Below the pieces are notes generated by a model. The model was not told the origin of the DNA. It saw only the letters and a list, made by a program, of their open reading frames with translations, and made no database searches. A stretch of DNA of 64,000 nt, from NCBI RefSeq assembly GCF_024868665.1, contig NC_079891.1:15929962-15993961 (forward strand), written 5' to 3'. The translations under genes were made by a program, and so were the position numbers. This DNA is from Triplophysa rosa (taxonomy: Eukaryota; Chordata; Actinopteri; Cypriniformes; Nemacheilidae). Positions 21,986 to 34,287 of this stretch are shown in pieces; the stretch's first letter is position 1, and each line of letters begins with the position of its first letter.

Positions 21986-23103
21986 AGCCCTATTCGGATG
22001 GTAATTGTTTCTCATAAGGATGTCTGTAAAAATAAATCTGCTTGGCTCCTTGGTGATAAAACTTATGCATTCGGACAAACATAAATTCACAGTGTAGGTG
22101 AGCTTGTAATCCTGCGAACCCCAAAAATGCACTTCTCACGTGCTCATAAACATGAAAATTCGCATGGATTTAATAATAATAAAAATGATATTTTAAAATG
22201 TCAATACCGAATGTTTTCATGTTTTTTCTTAAGCAGCGAACCTGATCTATCGGTCAAGTTAGCTAGAATTTATGTGAACTTTTTTTAGGGTTTACATTTA
22301 TTTGCGTAGATCCACGATAACCACAAAACATTGTGCTTTTGTAATATAAAGAAAGCCAAAAGGACGCACTTTCTGCCGTTTGTGAACTGTTTCTCTCCGT
22401 TCGCAGAAGCACTTCAGGTGCGTGTGTAATAAGACGTTATGTCAGAATCAGATTAAGAAGGGGCTTTATAACCAAGTATGTTTACACACACAAGGAATTT
22501 GACTTGGCGACAGGAGCTTAGTGCAGAAGAAAGTAAACACATGGTGCAAACATGAAAGAGGTGAAATAAAACATTAAGATATAAAAAAATGAAAATTAAA
22601 TAATAACAGTAATGCATTATATACAAAAGTGAAACGTATAGACAAAAAAGAACAAATAATTGTTTAAATGAATGTGCAGATGTGTTATTTACAGGATTAT
22701 CGTATTGTTTCTTACAATGTAAAAAATTATGTGAGTCATGTTGTGCTTTTTATGCTGCCATTTACGGTATTTTCAGTGCATCAGACACTATAAACCCTGA
22801 ATCTTCTAAAGAGCAACACAATGAGGTGCTTTTAAGTGGTCAGAACGGACTTACAAAACATATTTTGGATTTAACACCTGTTATAAACTCAGAGATGTGG
22901 ATTCGGACGGCAATTAAATTACTGCACGACCTTGGTGTTTGTCAAAAAACAGTAGGTAATTTGGCCGGGGATTTTACTGCGGATGGTGGGAGAAAAACAC
23001 AGACATTCTGGATTCGGACAGCAATAAAAATCACCATTAACCCCCGTAAATGGTGAAAATATCTTACGTCCCTATGAAAAACAATTACCGTCCGAATAGG
23101 GCT
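21986..23103. mobile_element. PIF/Harbinger-like non-autonomous element
   Basis: Long inverted ends AGCCCTATTCGGAYGGTAAT are flanked by TAA at 21983-21985 and 23104-23106. A 3-bp TAA duplication is the usual target of PIF/Harbinger elements. GATTCGGACGGCAAT-like words recur internally near 22900 and 23010. No transposase or Myb-like frame was seen. Confidence 0.7.
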
Positions 23104-24128
23104 TAAGTCATATGTCTGTGTTTTGTTGGCAATCGGCGCGAAGTGCATAATGTAAACAACACACGAACTTATAGTGAATCAACAGTTATGCAGGGATAAT
23201 ATGAAGGTATTTCAGTAGCAAAACTTGAGAGCATGTAGATTTTAATTTGTGAACTTGTAAAGTACGTATTTGTACCTGTACACTAAAATGTACACTCACA
23301 GCCCCAATGTCAAAACTTGTAAAATAAAAAATTGAAGTTGAATATTGAGATTTGCACTCATGGACAAAACTCACAAATCTGTCTTCGGAATTTGAAGTTG
23401 CAGAAAAATAGTCACAAACGTGTAAACTGGCATTTACTAAAATACATTGGCAGATACAAATGCATAGCACATATTTACACGTTTTCCTAGATTCAGATTT
23501 GAATTGCAACCACAAATAGGCATCTACAACCTCTCAAATCTGTCACTGCAGTTTCAAATCTTCCCGCCTTGACTTTTGCTACTACTTTCGCGATAAACCC
23601 GTTGCAAAACTAACTTGTGCACTTGAAAGCTCAGAGGCAGAGAAAGAACGGCATTTGATGACGTCACGCAGCTGAGCCACACCGCCCCCTAATGGCAGGA
23701 AAAACCACAATTTAAATCACTAATACAGTATTTAATTTAAGATGAAACTCTAAATCAATAAATACATTTTCCTTAACAAAAATACTACTTACGGCCACTT
23801 TTTTTACTATAAATTAACTTTTCTATTTTATTCTGCAGTATATCTTTGTTCTATGTTTGTCCTTTATTATATATTTATTGCTTTTCTACCCCATCTGCAA
23901 AATATAATTTTTTTACAGGTACATACTGTATGACAATAAAGATCTTGAATCTGATAAGGGTGATGTATAAATTAGCAACCTAATTAACAACCTAACTTAG
24001 CTGAAGCAAGTTCGCTGACGATAATGATCAAAATTAAAAACAGAAAATGTACAGTCAGCCTGTCATTGTGTAAGACTCTTATATCAGAATGATCAGAATC
24101 AGTTCTTGTATAACACTGAAGGGGTTTA

Positions 24129-25698
24129 CACTGCGTTCCAAATTATTATGCAAATGATATCTTTCTCTGGTTTTCCTAATTTGTCGATGCAAATGACAGT
24201 CAGTATAATTTTCAAGTAATCAACAGTTAGGGTACATTTGGAATTTTATTGAACAAACCTCCCACTGACAACAGTATTTATTTAAAAAATGAAAAACTCA
24301 AAATGCACTGTTCCAAATTATTATGCACAACAGAGTTTGAAAACATTTCATAGGTTGTAAAAAACTGAAAATGGTCATTTGTTGAATTTGCAGCATTAGG
24401 AGGTCATATTTACTGAAATCAAAAGCTATTTCAATCAAAAACATCCTAACAGGGCAAGTTACATGTTAACATAGGACCCCTTCTTTGATATCACCTTCAC
24501 AATTCTTGCATCCATTGAACTTGTGAGTTTTTGGATAGTTTCTGATTGAATTTCTTTGCAGGATGTCAGAATAGCCTCCCAGAGCTGCTGTTTTGATGCT
24601 AACTGCCTCCCACCATCATAGATCTTTCGCTTGAGGATGCTCCAAAGGTTCTCAATAGGGTTGAGGTCAGGGGAGGATGGTGGCCACACCATGAGTTTCT
24701 CTCCTTTTATGCCCATAGCAGCCAATGACACAGAGGTATTCTTTGCAGCATGAGATGGTGCATTGTCATGCATGAAGATGATTTTGCTACGGAAGGCATG
24801 GTTCTTCTTTTTGTACCATGGAAGAAAGTGCTCAGTCAGAAACTCTACATACCTTGCAGAGTTCATTTTCACACCTTCAGGGACCCTAAAGGGGCCCACC
24901 AGCTGTCTCCCCATGATTCCAGCCCAAAACATGACTCCGCCACCTCCTTGCTGACGTCGCAGCCTTGTTGGGACATGGTGGCCATCCACCAACCATCCAC
25001 TACTCCATCCATCTGGACCATCCAGGGTTGCACGGCACTCATCAGTAAACAAGACTGTTTGAAAATTAGTCTTCATGTATGTGTGGGCCCACTGCAACCG
25101 TTTCTGCTTGTGAGCATTGGTTAGGGGTGGCCGAATAGTAGGTTTATGCACAACTGCAAGCATCTGGAGGATCCTACACCTTGAGGTTTTCGGGACTCCC
25201 GAGGCACCAGCAGCTTCAAATACCTGTTTGCTGCTTTGCAATGGCATTTTTGCAGCTGCTCTCTTAATCCGATGAATTTGTCTGGAAGAAACCTTCCTCA
25301 TTCTGCCTTTATCTGCACGAACCCTTCTGTGCTCTGAATCAGCCACAAATCTCTTCACAGTACGATGATCTCGCTTAAGTTTTCGTGAAATATCTAATGT
25401 TTTCATACCTTGTCCAAGACATTGCACTATTTGACGCTTTTCGGCAGCAGACAGATCCTTTTTCTTTCCCATATTGCTTGAAACCTGTGGCCTGCTTAAT
25501 AATGTGGAACGTCCTTCTTAAGTAGTTTTCCTTTAATTGGGCTCACCTGGCAAACTACTTATCACAGGTGTCTGAGATTGATTTCAGTGATCCAAAGAGC
25601 ACTGAGACACAATACCATCCATAAGTTTAATTGAACAATATAAAATTAAATGTTTACGACACTTAAATCCAATTTGCATAATAATTTGGAACGCAGTG
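24129..25698 (-). mobile_element. Tc1/mariner transposon, apparently full length
   Basis: The ends are inverted copies of CACTGCGTTCCAAATTATTA and a TA dinucleotide flanks each side (24127-24128, 25699-25700). A second, imperfect copy of the end motif lies inside each terminus (TGTTCCAAATTATTATGCAC near 24309; TAATAATGTGGAACG near 25498), giving the IR/DR arrangement of several fish Tc1 families. It holds one intact transposase gene. Confidence 0.93.
24459..25472 (-). CDS. Tc1-type transposase, 337 residues, intact
   Basis: Cut-and-paste transposase that binds the element ends and inserts at TA. Residues 1-115 form the paired-like DNA-binding part (helix-turn-helix around AEKRQIVQCLGQGMKTLDIS, then a second around RQIHRIKRAAAK). 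The catalytic triad is visible: Asp144 in LFTDECRA, Asp236 in FMHDNAPSH and Glu274 in DLNPIENLW. The glycine-rich GGGG is at 176-179. Thirty-seven residues separate the last two acidic residues, so the spacing is DD37E rather than the DD34E of Sleeping Beauty-like elements. The frame is uninterrupted and its length is normal for the family (about 340). The ATG at 25472 gives the usual basic MGKKKDLS start. It is the only intact mobile-element gene in the window and may be functional. Confidence 0.93.
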   Translation of the reverse strand: MGKKKDLSAAEKRQIVQCLGQGMKTLDISRKLKRDHRTVKRFVADSEHRRVRADKGRMRKVSSRQIHRIKRAAAKMPLQSSKQVFEAAGASGVPKTSRCRILQMLAVVHKPTIRPPLTNAHKQKRLQWAHTYMKTNFQTVLFTDECRATLDGPDGWSSGWLVDGHHVPTRLRRQQGGGGVMFWAGIMGRQLVGPFRVPEGVKMNSARYVEFLTEHFLPWYKKKNHAFRSKIIFMHDNAPSHAAKNTSVSLAAMGIKGEKLMVWPPSSPDLNPIENLWSILKRKIYDGGRQLASKQQLWEAILTSCKEIQSETIQKLTSSMDARIVKVISKKGSYVNM

Positions 25699-26103
25699 TA
25701 TTCTGCGATAACAACCGACTGGATGCATTATCCTGCGGCTAGTAATTATCACATGAGAAAATAATTGTACACTAAATATTGATTAAATATGTTTAAGCTC
25801 ATCTGTTAAAAATCCAAACCTTCCATGAGAAAAGAAACTTCCAGGTAAACCCACAACCCCAATACTGTATATGGTGGCATTGCACAGTCCTGCATACAAT
25901 TTCTGTTCATTTTCCCTTTATTGAAAATAACAAAAAAATATAAAAAAGTAGAAATAGCTTAAAAGTGCAATAATGGTCAATAATACATTGCTCACTGAAT
26001 TTAATTTACATTTATATTATACTACCAGGAACGTGTTTTTTTATATTAATATAATATTGGTAACATTATAACTAAAGCAATAATAATTCTCAAGGGTTAG
26101 GCT

Positions 26104-26994
26104 TAGGGCTGTGCCGATAAACAATATCATATCGAATCGCGATAGAATGTATTTCAAAAACGATGATAAACTATCGCCATTTTGACTCGACATGGATTAA
26201 TCTTACAGTCTAACAGAACGCAGAAATAAATGCAACAACAGTCAGTCAGCATGCAGCTTTTATCATGCGCGTCAATGTACAAAGTCCATTTCATACTGCA
26301 CTTGGCAAAGAAAACTCAACATGAGGAGGAAAACATTACTGGAAGCGGAAACAAAGGTGAAACTAACCTCGAGTTGTCATCACGCGGTTTATCAAGTGTC
26401 TTATTTTTTTCGCAATCGCCGGTTAAACAAAACAAACTTGAGGCGCTGCCCTGTACAGATTAGAGATGTAATGAAGTGAGTTTGTGTGCACATTAAAATA
26501 TTGAACCTTGCATGTAAGATGCTTGCATGATTAAAGAAATGTACTACAGTTTATGTGAGATGTCTTTTTGAAAGACTAAGGTTCACTGAATGCATTGAAT
26601 GAATCTCACTACTCGAGCAAGACATTATTGCAGCGTTATGTATGTGCGCAGGTGCTGAGCCAATGGCGTTCGAATGTACACAGTAACGGAGCCCTTTCAT
26701 TGGTTGAATGTACTGAATGAACACCCCCTTTACTTAACGAGTCAATTGAATCTAAATGAGACTGAATGAACTGGTACATGTTGTTTATGGCCTAATATCC
26801 TCTGTGTTGCAACAGTGCATTAATTTAATTGAATTTTAACTGGTTAAAGGTTAACTTTTGTTAATAAACTGTATTTAAAATAGATTCTTTTAAATACAGT
26901 TTTTTAATTAAATATATATCAAAATAAATATCGTTATCGATCAATATAGAAAAAAACTATCGAGTTTACTTTTTTGCCATATCGCCCAGACCTA
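26104..26994. mobile_element. hAT-type non-autonomous element, 891 bp
   Basis: Imperfect inverted ends (TAGGGCTGTGCCGATA at the left; TAGGTCTGGGCGATAT inverted at the right) and exact 8-bp duplications GTTAGGCT at 26096-26103 and 26995-27002. A frame at 26230-26463 has no recognisable domain. Confidence 0.85.
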
Positions 26995-27810
26995 GTTAGG
27001 CTATAGAATCATAATGTTGAACCGTGTAAATGTACATTTTTATATAGTATATCAATGAACATTATAGTATACATAACGGAAAATGTGGTCAGCATGTCAT
27101 TATATTTTAAAACAAACCATAGTACACAAAGTATTATCGATAGTATACAGAATGATATCATTGAAATACATTACGAAATGATATCTATACAAGATAGTAT
27201 AAGTCATGGAATAATTATACATGACAGTATATATAAGTCTGATGGTTTCGCTTTAGTTATTTAAACATTATTTAAACTATTATTTGCTAGATCCTTTCAT
27301 TGTGATTTTTCCCGCCATTAGGGGGCGGTGTGGCTCAGCCACGTGACGTCATCAAATGCCGTTCTTTCTCTCGCCTCTGAGCTTTCAAGTGCACAAGTTA
27401 GTTTTGCAACGGGTTTATCGCGAAAGTAGTAGCAAAAGTCAAGGCGGGAAGATTTGAAACTGCAGTGACAGATTTGAGAGGTTGTAGATGCCAATTTGTG
27501 GTTGCAATTCAAATCTGAATCTAGGAAAACATGTAAATATGTGCTATGCATTTGTATCTGCCAATGTATTTTGTAAATGCCAGTTTACACATTTGTGACT
27601 ATTTTTCTGCAACTTCAAATGCAGAAGACAGATTTGTGAGTTTTGTCCACGAGTGCAAATCTCAACATTCAACTTCAGTTTTTTATTTGACAAGTTTTCA
27701 CATTGGGGCTGTGAGTGTACATTTTAGTGCACAGGTACAAATACTTACAAGTTCACAAATTAAAATCTACATGCTCTCAAGTTTTGCTACTGAAATACCT
27801 TCATAGATAA

Positions 27811-28123
27811 TGCGATGGTGTATCGTATTGTGTGCTCGTGATTTAGTTCCTCCCCCCGCACACCCCCAGGAGGTTGTCTGATTTCAGAAATAATCGTACA
27901 ACTGTATCTTTTATAAATGTTATCAAACTAAATACTCTTCGAAGATACAAAGTCTGCAATACTACTCTATATGTACTCAAGAAGATTAATATGAGATTGG
28001 CAGAAACTGCGCGTTCAACCTGAACTTTAACCATTCTATCAGTACCCCGCCCCCAAAGACATAATTCGCGGGTGTAAGAGGCGCATTTAATGCTATGATG
28101 AAGCAGAAGGACCGACAGAGCAA
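27811..28123. other. Non-coding DNA upstream of the orphan exon
   Basis: No ORF. It contains CCCCGCCCCC near 28046 and a moderately GC-rich end, compatible with a promoter for the exon at 28124. Confidence 0.3.
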
Positions 28124-28195
28124 ATGAGTGAAGCGCTCAATCTTGCGACTGAAACGTTTTGCCGCCTGCAGAATACAAGAATGTCCCCGGCTAAG
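28124..28195 (+). CDS. Orphan candidate first exon, 24 codons, unknown
   Basis: ATG at 28124 opens a frame MSEALNLATETFCRLQNTRM and ends with AAG followed by GTACAA, a plausible donor. It sits between two repeats, has a GC-rich lead-in and no stop. I do not recognise it. It could be the first exon of a host gene to the right, part of an unrecognised transposon, or chance. Confidence 0.3.
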
Positions 28196-28276
28196 GTACA
28201 AAACAGCAAAGATAATGAAATGTGTTGCGTGTATTGTAAGCTTGTGATGCTAATGCAGGAAACATGTGTTTAAACT

Positions 28277-28996
28277 TTAAAGGTGCCATAGAATGGAAAC
28301 TGTAATTAAGGCATGGATTAATAATAAGAGGTCTGTACATGGAAATGACATATCATGAGCCTCAAACACTATTGTTTTCTCCTTCTTGTGTAAATCGTGT
28401 GCATGCAAAAGACCACTGAAAAAGTGGCCAATCCCAACATAACACAGACTGTGACGTTACAGTTGGGATGTACGCCCCCAAAGTTGCATATACCTGCCCA
28501 TGTTCTAGGCCAGCCGGACGGGTTGTTGCTATTGTTGTCATCTGTGCAGTGCAAGATTCTCAGTTATAAAAGCGTCTTCTTTATACAACGCAAGCTGCGC
28601 AGACACGCATCTTCTTTATACAGTTATAAAGTCAGGCGTGCCTCTTAACTGTATTACAGTGATTCTTTACCCATGAATGTGTGTGTGTCTACATCCATGT
28701 AGAATAGATTTAAGTTAAACTACCTGTACATACAACGTTAATACTGCAGACTCGTGCGTGAAGTTCAGAGTAGAAAATAATTAATTATATTGCACGTGAT
28801 GTTACAGCATATGGCTATAGCGATTCTCGGGTGTGATCGACTTGCATTAAAGAGCTTTATTTTCACAGTTATTTCTAAAGAAGAATTTTTCACCATCAAA
28901 ATGTGTGATTTCCATTCGGTTCAATAGCATTGTTAACGTTCGGTGCCTCCAACATGGCCGACTTCCGGATTGATGACGCGTCGTGAAAACCCTCTA
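28277..28996. repeat. Probable TTAA-type repeat, single end seen
   Basis: TTAAAGGTGCCATAGAATGG begins here in the style of abundant fish TTAA-target elements; a similar start, TTAAAGGTGCTGTGAA, occurs at 51493. No matching inverted end was found before the MITE at 28999. No ORF. Confidence 0.35.
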
Positions 28997-28998
28997 TA

Positions 28999-29433
28999 TG
29001 TGACCCTGGACAACAAAACCAGTCTTATGGGTCAATTTTTCGAAATTGAGATTTTTACATAATCTGAAAGCTGAATAAATAAACTTTCTATAGATATATG
29101 AGTTGTTAGAATAGGACAATATCTGGCTGAGATACAACCGTTTAAAACTCTGGAATCTGAGAGCGCAAAAAAATCAAAATATTGAGAAAATTGCTTTTGA
29201 AGTTGTTAATCAGGGGCACTGTGGCAGACCATCCACTCACAAAAATAAAGTTTTTATATATTTAAGGTAGGAAATTTACAAAATATCTTCATGGAACATG
29301 ATCTTTATTTAATATCCTAATGATTTTTGGCATAAAAGAAAAATCGATAATTTTGACCCACACAATGTATTTTTGTCTTTTACTAAAAATGTTCCCGTGC
29401 TACTTAAGACTGGTTTTGTGATCCAGGGTCACA
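28999..29433. mobile_element. TA-flanked MITE, 435 bp
   Basis: Inverted ends TGTGACCCTGGACAACAAAA and TGTGACCCTGGATCACAAAA, with TA on each side (28997-28998 and 29434-29435). This repeat is common in cyprinid genomes; the TA target suggests the Tc1/mariner group. It is non-coding. Confidence 0.85.
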
Positions 29434-29435
29434 TA

Positions 29436-30429
29436 TGGTAAAGTGTTACATATACAATAAAAATAATTAAACCATAAACAATGATTTGTATTCATTTCTA
29501 ATTTATTTATTAATGTTTTAAACACATTAGAATGAAGTTTTAGTGATTCTTTTTTCTTACCTAACCCCATGACTCTGGTGCTACCAAATTAAGGGCTGGT
29601 GCCGCCAACTGAATAACTTGGTAGCACCAGTGCCACCTCTCTCAAATGTTTGTCTAGAGTCCTGAGAAATTAGATATATTTTAGTTATTGCTATTATTGG
29701 TCACACTGGTCGTTATACATCATTGACCCACATACCACACAAATCACATCACCTTTAGTTAGTTATTGAACTGTAAAAATATTTTGGTGCACCACATTGC
29801 AAAAAAGAAAATGATGCTTGTGCAATAAATATAAGACAGTTTGCAAAAACCTGTAATTTGTTTGACATAAGAAAACAATTACTTTGCAATTGCAACTATA
29901 ATCCTTTATACTATAATAATCATTAAAAACATTACGCGGTTGTCTTAAAATCTAATGGGCTGCCTTCTTTTACCAAGTGACATAAATTTTTGTCATAACA
30001 AGTGTCGTTCTTTAAAATGCCCAACATGCTGTTCATATAGGCAGCTCATACATCACTGACAGTGCCACAGTGTATTTTACATCTCTACTAAAGCCAAAAC
30101 GGAAGTAACGTTACCTCAAAATACTGTAAGCATGAGCTCGGCCGCAGAGGACACTCTGGCTGTATTATGAATGCTAAATATGCGAGACTTAAGTAATAAA
30201 TTGCAGAAAAATAGGCTATAAAAGACAGTCCGAAACTGAGCCGCATATTGCAAACGTGCAAAACGCTAGACACTGTAGTGGCTGTCATGTTGCAATGTTG
30301 TTGACATTGAAAAAAGACAGGGAGAAATGCTGGACGTATCAAATGCTGCTGCTGAAAGCTCATGTGTAACAAACACTACCACTGTATGTAAACTGAAGCT
30401 ATAAACAAACGGTCATATCATATACTCAC
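29436..30429. other. AT-rich DNA, no gene seen
   Basis: A 12-bp inverted pair, TGGTGCTACCAA (29577) and TTGGTAGCACCA (29618), forms a small stem. A minus-strand frame at 30088-30372 has no domain. If the exon at 30430 is real, this stretch is its first intron. Confidence 0.35.
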
Positions 30430-30697
30430 TTCTCGTTTTCTTGGTCTTCTCAATTTGGAAATCATATCGCACTGGTGCGGCAGAAGCGCTTGTCTTTGAA
30501 AACTGTATACTTGAGTTATAAGTTAGCGCCTCCTTAAAGTAAATGACCGAGGCCGGAGAAAGCGACTCCTCCGGACTATTGGCTATATGTCCATCGTTTT
30601 CCTTCATGTGGGGTTTAAGGAATTCATTAGATGAACGTAAAGTTTTAGCAACTTCGGTGCTCTGGTGCTCCGAAGCTGGTGAGCTCTGATCCGCCAT
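30430..30697 (-). CDS. Orphan candidate first exon, about 89 codons, unknown
   Basis: A minus-strand frame from ATG 30697 begins MADQSSPASEHQSTEVAKTL, a Ser/Glu-rich and probably disordered N-terminus, and includes SPEESLSPASVIYFKEAL. It ends with a basic KTKKTR run at a consensus donor, GTGAGT at 30429. It has the look of a real first exon of a nuclear or regulatory protein, but I do not recognise the family. Later exons would lie to the left and none was identified. A lost transposon ORF is the alternative. Confidence 0.4.
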
Positions 30698-32492
30698 CTT
30701 CAGTTCAAATTCATGTGACCGCTCTGCGTCAACACAACTCTGTGCTCAGCAGTTTAACACTGATCTCTAATACACAACATCATCACGTATTCTGTAAGGC
30801 TTTTTTAGATAGTAAGCCTCTGTCCCATGTACTCCTGGCCAAGAACATGAAGAAATAAAAATGTGATTCAAAAAAGGTCATGTGCTCAGCTGTGACGTGG
30901 TACCTCAGCTTGATGAGCGAGCTCAGTTTAAAGGAACAGCAGTTCCGTTTCATTGACCCGAATAGAAAAATATGTTATTTGTCGTACACAAATAAAGAAA
31001 CAATTTGAAATACCAGCAGTTTTTTTCTACAGAAATAAAATAAACAGTTACAGTATTAACTTTTTATTTTATAAATTATTTTAACTATATGGTGGAGAAG
31101 CAGATTTGGAGAATGGATGGCGATCCATCATTTTCATATATTACTGTATAGTTGAGCCACACTGAAAAAGCCACACTTGGTTTTTATTACGTAGAGAGAA
31201 GTTCCCGCAAAATCAGTGCTGCCAGCATTTGTCGGTCTTGAGGAGGTGCAGATTTATGGACACCGCTATACATTTTAAAATCTGTGCTACACTATTACTT
31301 GTTTTCTTGAGGGTGAAAATTAACAAAGCAAATTTTTGATTAAGAGAATCTACAGAATTTACTTTAGTTCTTTGTTACAAGTATGCATTGTCCAATGCAA
31401 CAGCAGAGGGCGCCGTTACCTTTCGTTTAGTCTTACCCATCTTTGTGACCCTAACATAAGTGGATACAATTCCCAAATAAACATTTAATAAAGAAAAAAC
31501 TTTACTCAAAACTGTTTGGCAACTTCCTGTCCATCAAATATAACATTTTTGTTTTGTTACATGTAAGGAATAATTGACGACGGACCGTTAAATTATTTGA
31601 AAGTTAATGCACACCCCGAAGTGGTAATGCGGCCACGACGCGAAGCATTTGCAGGTGTGTAACCACAAAAATTTTTGCACAGAAACGGGTGTTATACTAC
31701 TTTATTAATAAATGATTGAATTAATTAAAAATACATAAAAGACCAATATATAATTTTCATAGCACTGTAAGTAAATGGGAGAGTGGGGCACAGCCTAAAG
31801 CTTGAAAAGCTTGTTTCTAGGTACTGTTTCTGTGCAATTACAGCAAAAGTGACAGAAGTGCAAATGTGCAAATCTTACCCCATGGTATAGGGTTCATTGT
31901 AACAGACAGAGGGTTAGTTGTAACACTTGCTAGAGATTTTTGTTGGAACACAAATCAATATTATCCTATGTATAAACAAGAGGTGGATATTGTTTGTACA
32001 TCTACATATCCACACAGCATCCAGCCATCCCTCATCTAACCGTCCTAAGTTCTATTATCAACACAGATTTATGCATTATGAGAAAATGCTGCACAATATC
32101 CAAAACCTCATAACTGTCAATTACTTCCCCTGATATTGTAATTTCAGTTATGCTTTCGATTAATAGAATTGATGTGGTTTTCAACTAACCCCGCTGTGTA
32201 ACATTTTTGTTCAATGCCCAGTTAACAGTTTCTAGGAGTGGTTGACATGTTTCAATATGATATTTTTTAGGCAACAAGACAGTGATTAAGATAATATAAG
32301 GTTGGATTTGATGACTTACACACCCAACTGAGAAATCGAAAGAAACATATGTTGACGAAATTTACTTTCATTTACTTTTCATATGCTTTGTCCAATACTG
32401 CATACCTCCATGAAAACACATCAAAAAGCACAAATCACTTGACCCTTTGACTATGTGAAACATCCATGTAAAAGTTAACCTCTTGTTAGTTT
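30698..32492. other. Non-coding DNA, nothing recognised
   Basis: AT-rich sequence with short frames only. It could include the promoter of the candidate exon at 30430-30697. Confidence 0.35.
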
Positions 32493-32497
32493 GAAAA

Positions 32498-33264
32498 TGT
32501 CATGGTCCAGGTCAGGTCGGAGCATTATCGGGCACGGGGTTTGTTTTGTTTTCTGTCGAGCACGTGGTAGTCGCCAGCTGACGGCTGACCGCATGCTTGG
32601 TGTCTGCGTCATTATCCCCAACCTCCTGTGTCTGTAAGTCTCCTGCACTGGTGTTTTTCCACTCCACGTCACACACCTGTATTCATTTTGCCCATCTAGC
32701 ATATCCATTCCCCTAATTGCCTCACACCTGATAAACCTTCTCTCGGTATGTTCCCATTAAATACCCTCATTGTCTCTTGTCCTTTGTCTGACCGTTGCTT
32801 GTGATAGCCAGTTCAGACTGCCCCAGACGTAGTTGCGACTTGTCTGACGAAGTTGTAATTTCCCCTTAGTCGTATCATAGTCTTAGATCCAGTTCTGTCT
32901 TGTCTTGTCAAGTGTGTAGCTTACCTTCTTCTGTTACCTCGGCTGTGCTCTTCTTGTCTCCGGCAGCTCTCGTTGGCGCTCCACTCGGCTACCTCCGGCT
33001 TCAGGCAGCTCCCTGCTGGAGGAATTCCGATTATCTCCCTCTGCAAGGCCGTCTGCCGAACTCTCTGCACGGGTCCCGGGTCGAGTGAGGTCCCCAGGCG
33101 CTTCCGTCCACCACCTATCGCCAGAGACCTATCCTCTGCCCTAGCCGCCATGTTCAACCCCTCTGGGGTTTTCAAGTTCTCACCGCCGCGGACGGTAACG
33201 TTTGTGAGAAATAAAACCTTCGGAATACACCGCACTTGGGTCGTCCTGTGTTTCTGTCATGACA
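32498..33264 (+). repeat. Solo LTR, 767 bp
   Basis: It begins TGTCATGGTCC and ends CTGTCATGACA, so it has TG...CA borders, with exact 5-bp duplications GAAAA at 32493-32497 and 33265-33269. A polyadenylation signal, AATAAA, lies near 33212. There are no internal gag or pol genes, so this is a solo LTR left by recombination. Related borders occur at 40259, 50964 and 63311. Confidence 0.82.
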
Positions 33265-33269
33265 GAAAA

Positions 33270-34287
33270 CCCAGCTAAAGTCATGTTTGTGGGATTTACT
33301 GATTTCTACAATCATCCTACATGTAAAAAACATTCTGTGAAAATATAATCTTGATATCTTTAACATTGACTGAGTAAGGCAATGTCAAAGATTGAAATCA
33401 TAGTGACATTAAGGGTTGAAATCAAATGTTGATGCTTATCTCATGATTAGATTATGAGAGTTTAGCCTGGATTTCACAGATCATTCCTTTAATGTTGATA
33501 TTTAAATGTCAAAACATGGTGACAAAGTGTCTGTTGCATCTGGCAACTTTATCCCCAGGTATGTTGCAGAGAGCATTTTATTGTAAGATTGGACAATAAA
33601 AATATACCTTAAGTACAGTGTGTGCTTTATTTACGGAAAGTCTGTATAAAGAAGTATTCCTCTGCTGTTGGGGGATCATCAGCTTTTCTCTACTTCTCAG
33701 ATTAACTTTTGTGTTTTCATATTGCTCTGTGGTGCCGTGAGTCTTACAGAGTGTGCAGGTAAATTAGTATCTTTTGACTTTTATTACTTTGACATTACAC
33801 ACACCAATATTTTGAGTAAGGATAACACAGAAGTAGAATTTAAAGTTGTAAAATTTTCATTATTGATCAATTTACACCAAAATTGAAACACACAATATGT
33901 TTTAGATCAGATGGTTAAAAAACATTAAATACATGGAATTCAATGTAACATGAAATACATGTGAAAAATCACATTTTTACATATTTAATAACTGGGGTCT
34001 CTGAGCCCCCAAACAAATAATGTGACAATTTCTAGAGTGGACATTTCAATTATGACAAGCTCTTTTTAATACTTTTTATTTGATCAATATTTGCAAAACC
34101 CAAAGACAAACAGGGCGACCAATAGAAATGTTGGCCAATATCATGGCCAATCAGAATTAAGAATTAAAAATGACTTTGTAATAAAACAGCATTTGTTGAT
34201 ATGTGAATTGTTAAAGTTAAAATTATTTATTATAATTGCATTGTTTCACAGCAAAATTGTTAAGTGTTAAAAAATGTCAAATTAACT
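33270..34287. other. AT-rich DNA, nothing recognised
   Basis: Only short frames. It may contain the left end of the hAT element whose transposase begins at 34401, but no inverted end or duplication was identified. Confidence 0.3.

Larger units (their letters stand above)
23200..27805. mobile_element. 4.6-kb element with about 510-bp inverted arms
   Basis: The left arm (23200-23715) and right arm (about 27295-27805) are reverse complements along almost their whole length, starting TATGAAGGTATTTCAGTAGC and running to the GCCATTAGGGGGCGGTGTGG block. GATAA flanks both sides (23195-23199 and 27806-27810); a TA target is an alternative reading. Inside lie a Tc1 element (24129-25698) and a hAT element (26104-26994). 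Remaining internal DNA (23720-24126, 25701-26095, 27003-27290) is AT-rich and non-coding. Superfamily is not resolved. Confidence 0.75.

Noticed and set aside
24750..25124. Plus-strand frame of 124 codons
   Set aside because: Antisense of the intact Tc1 transposase.
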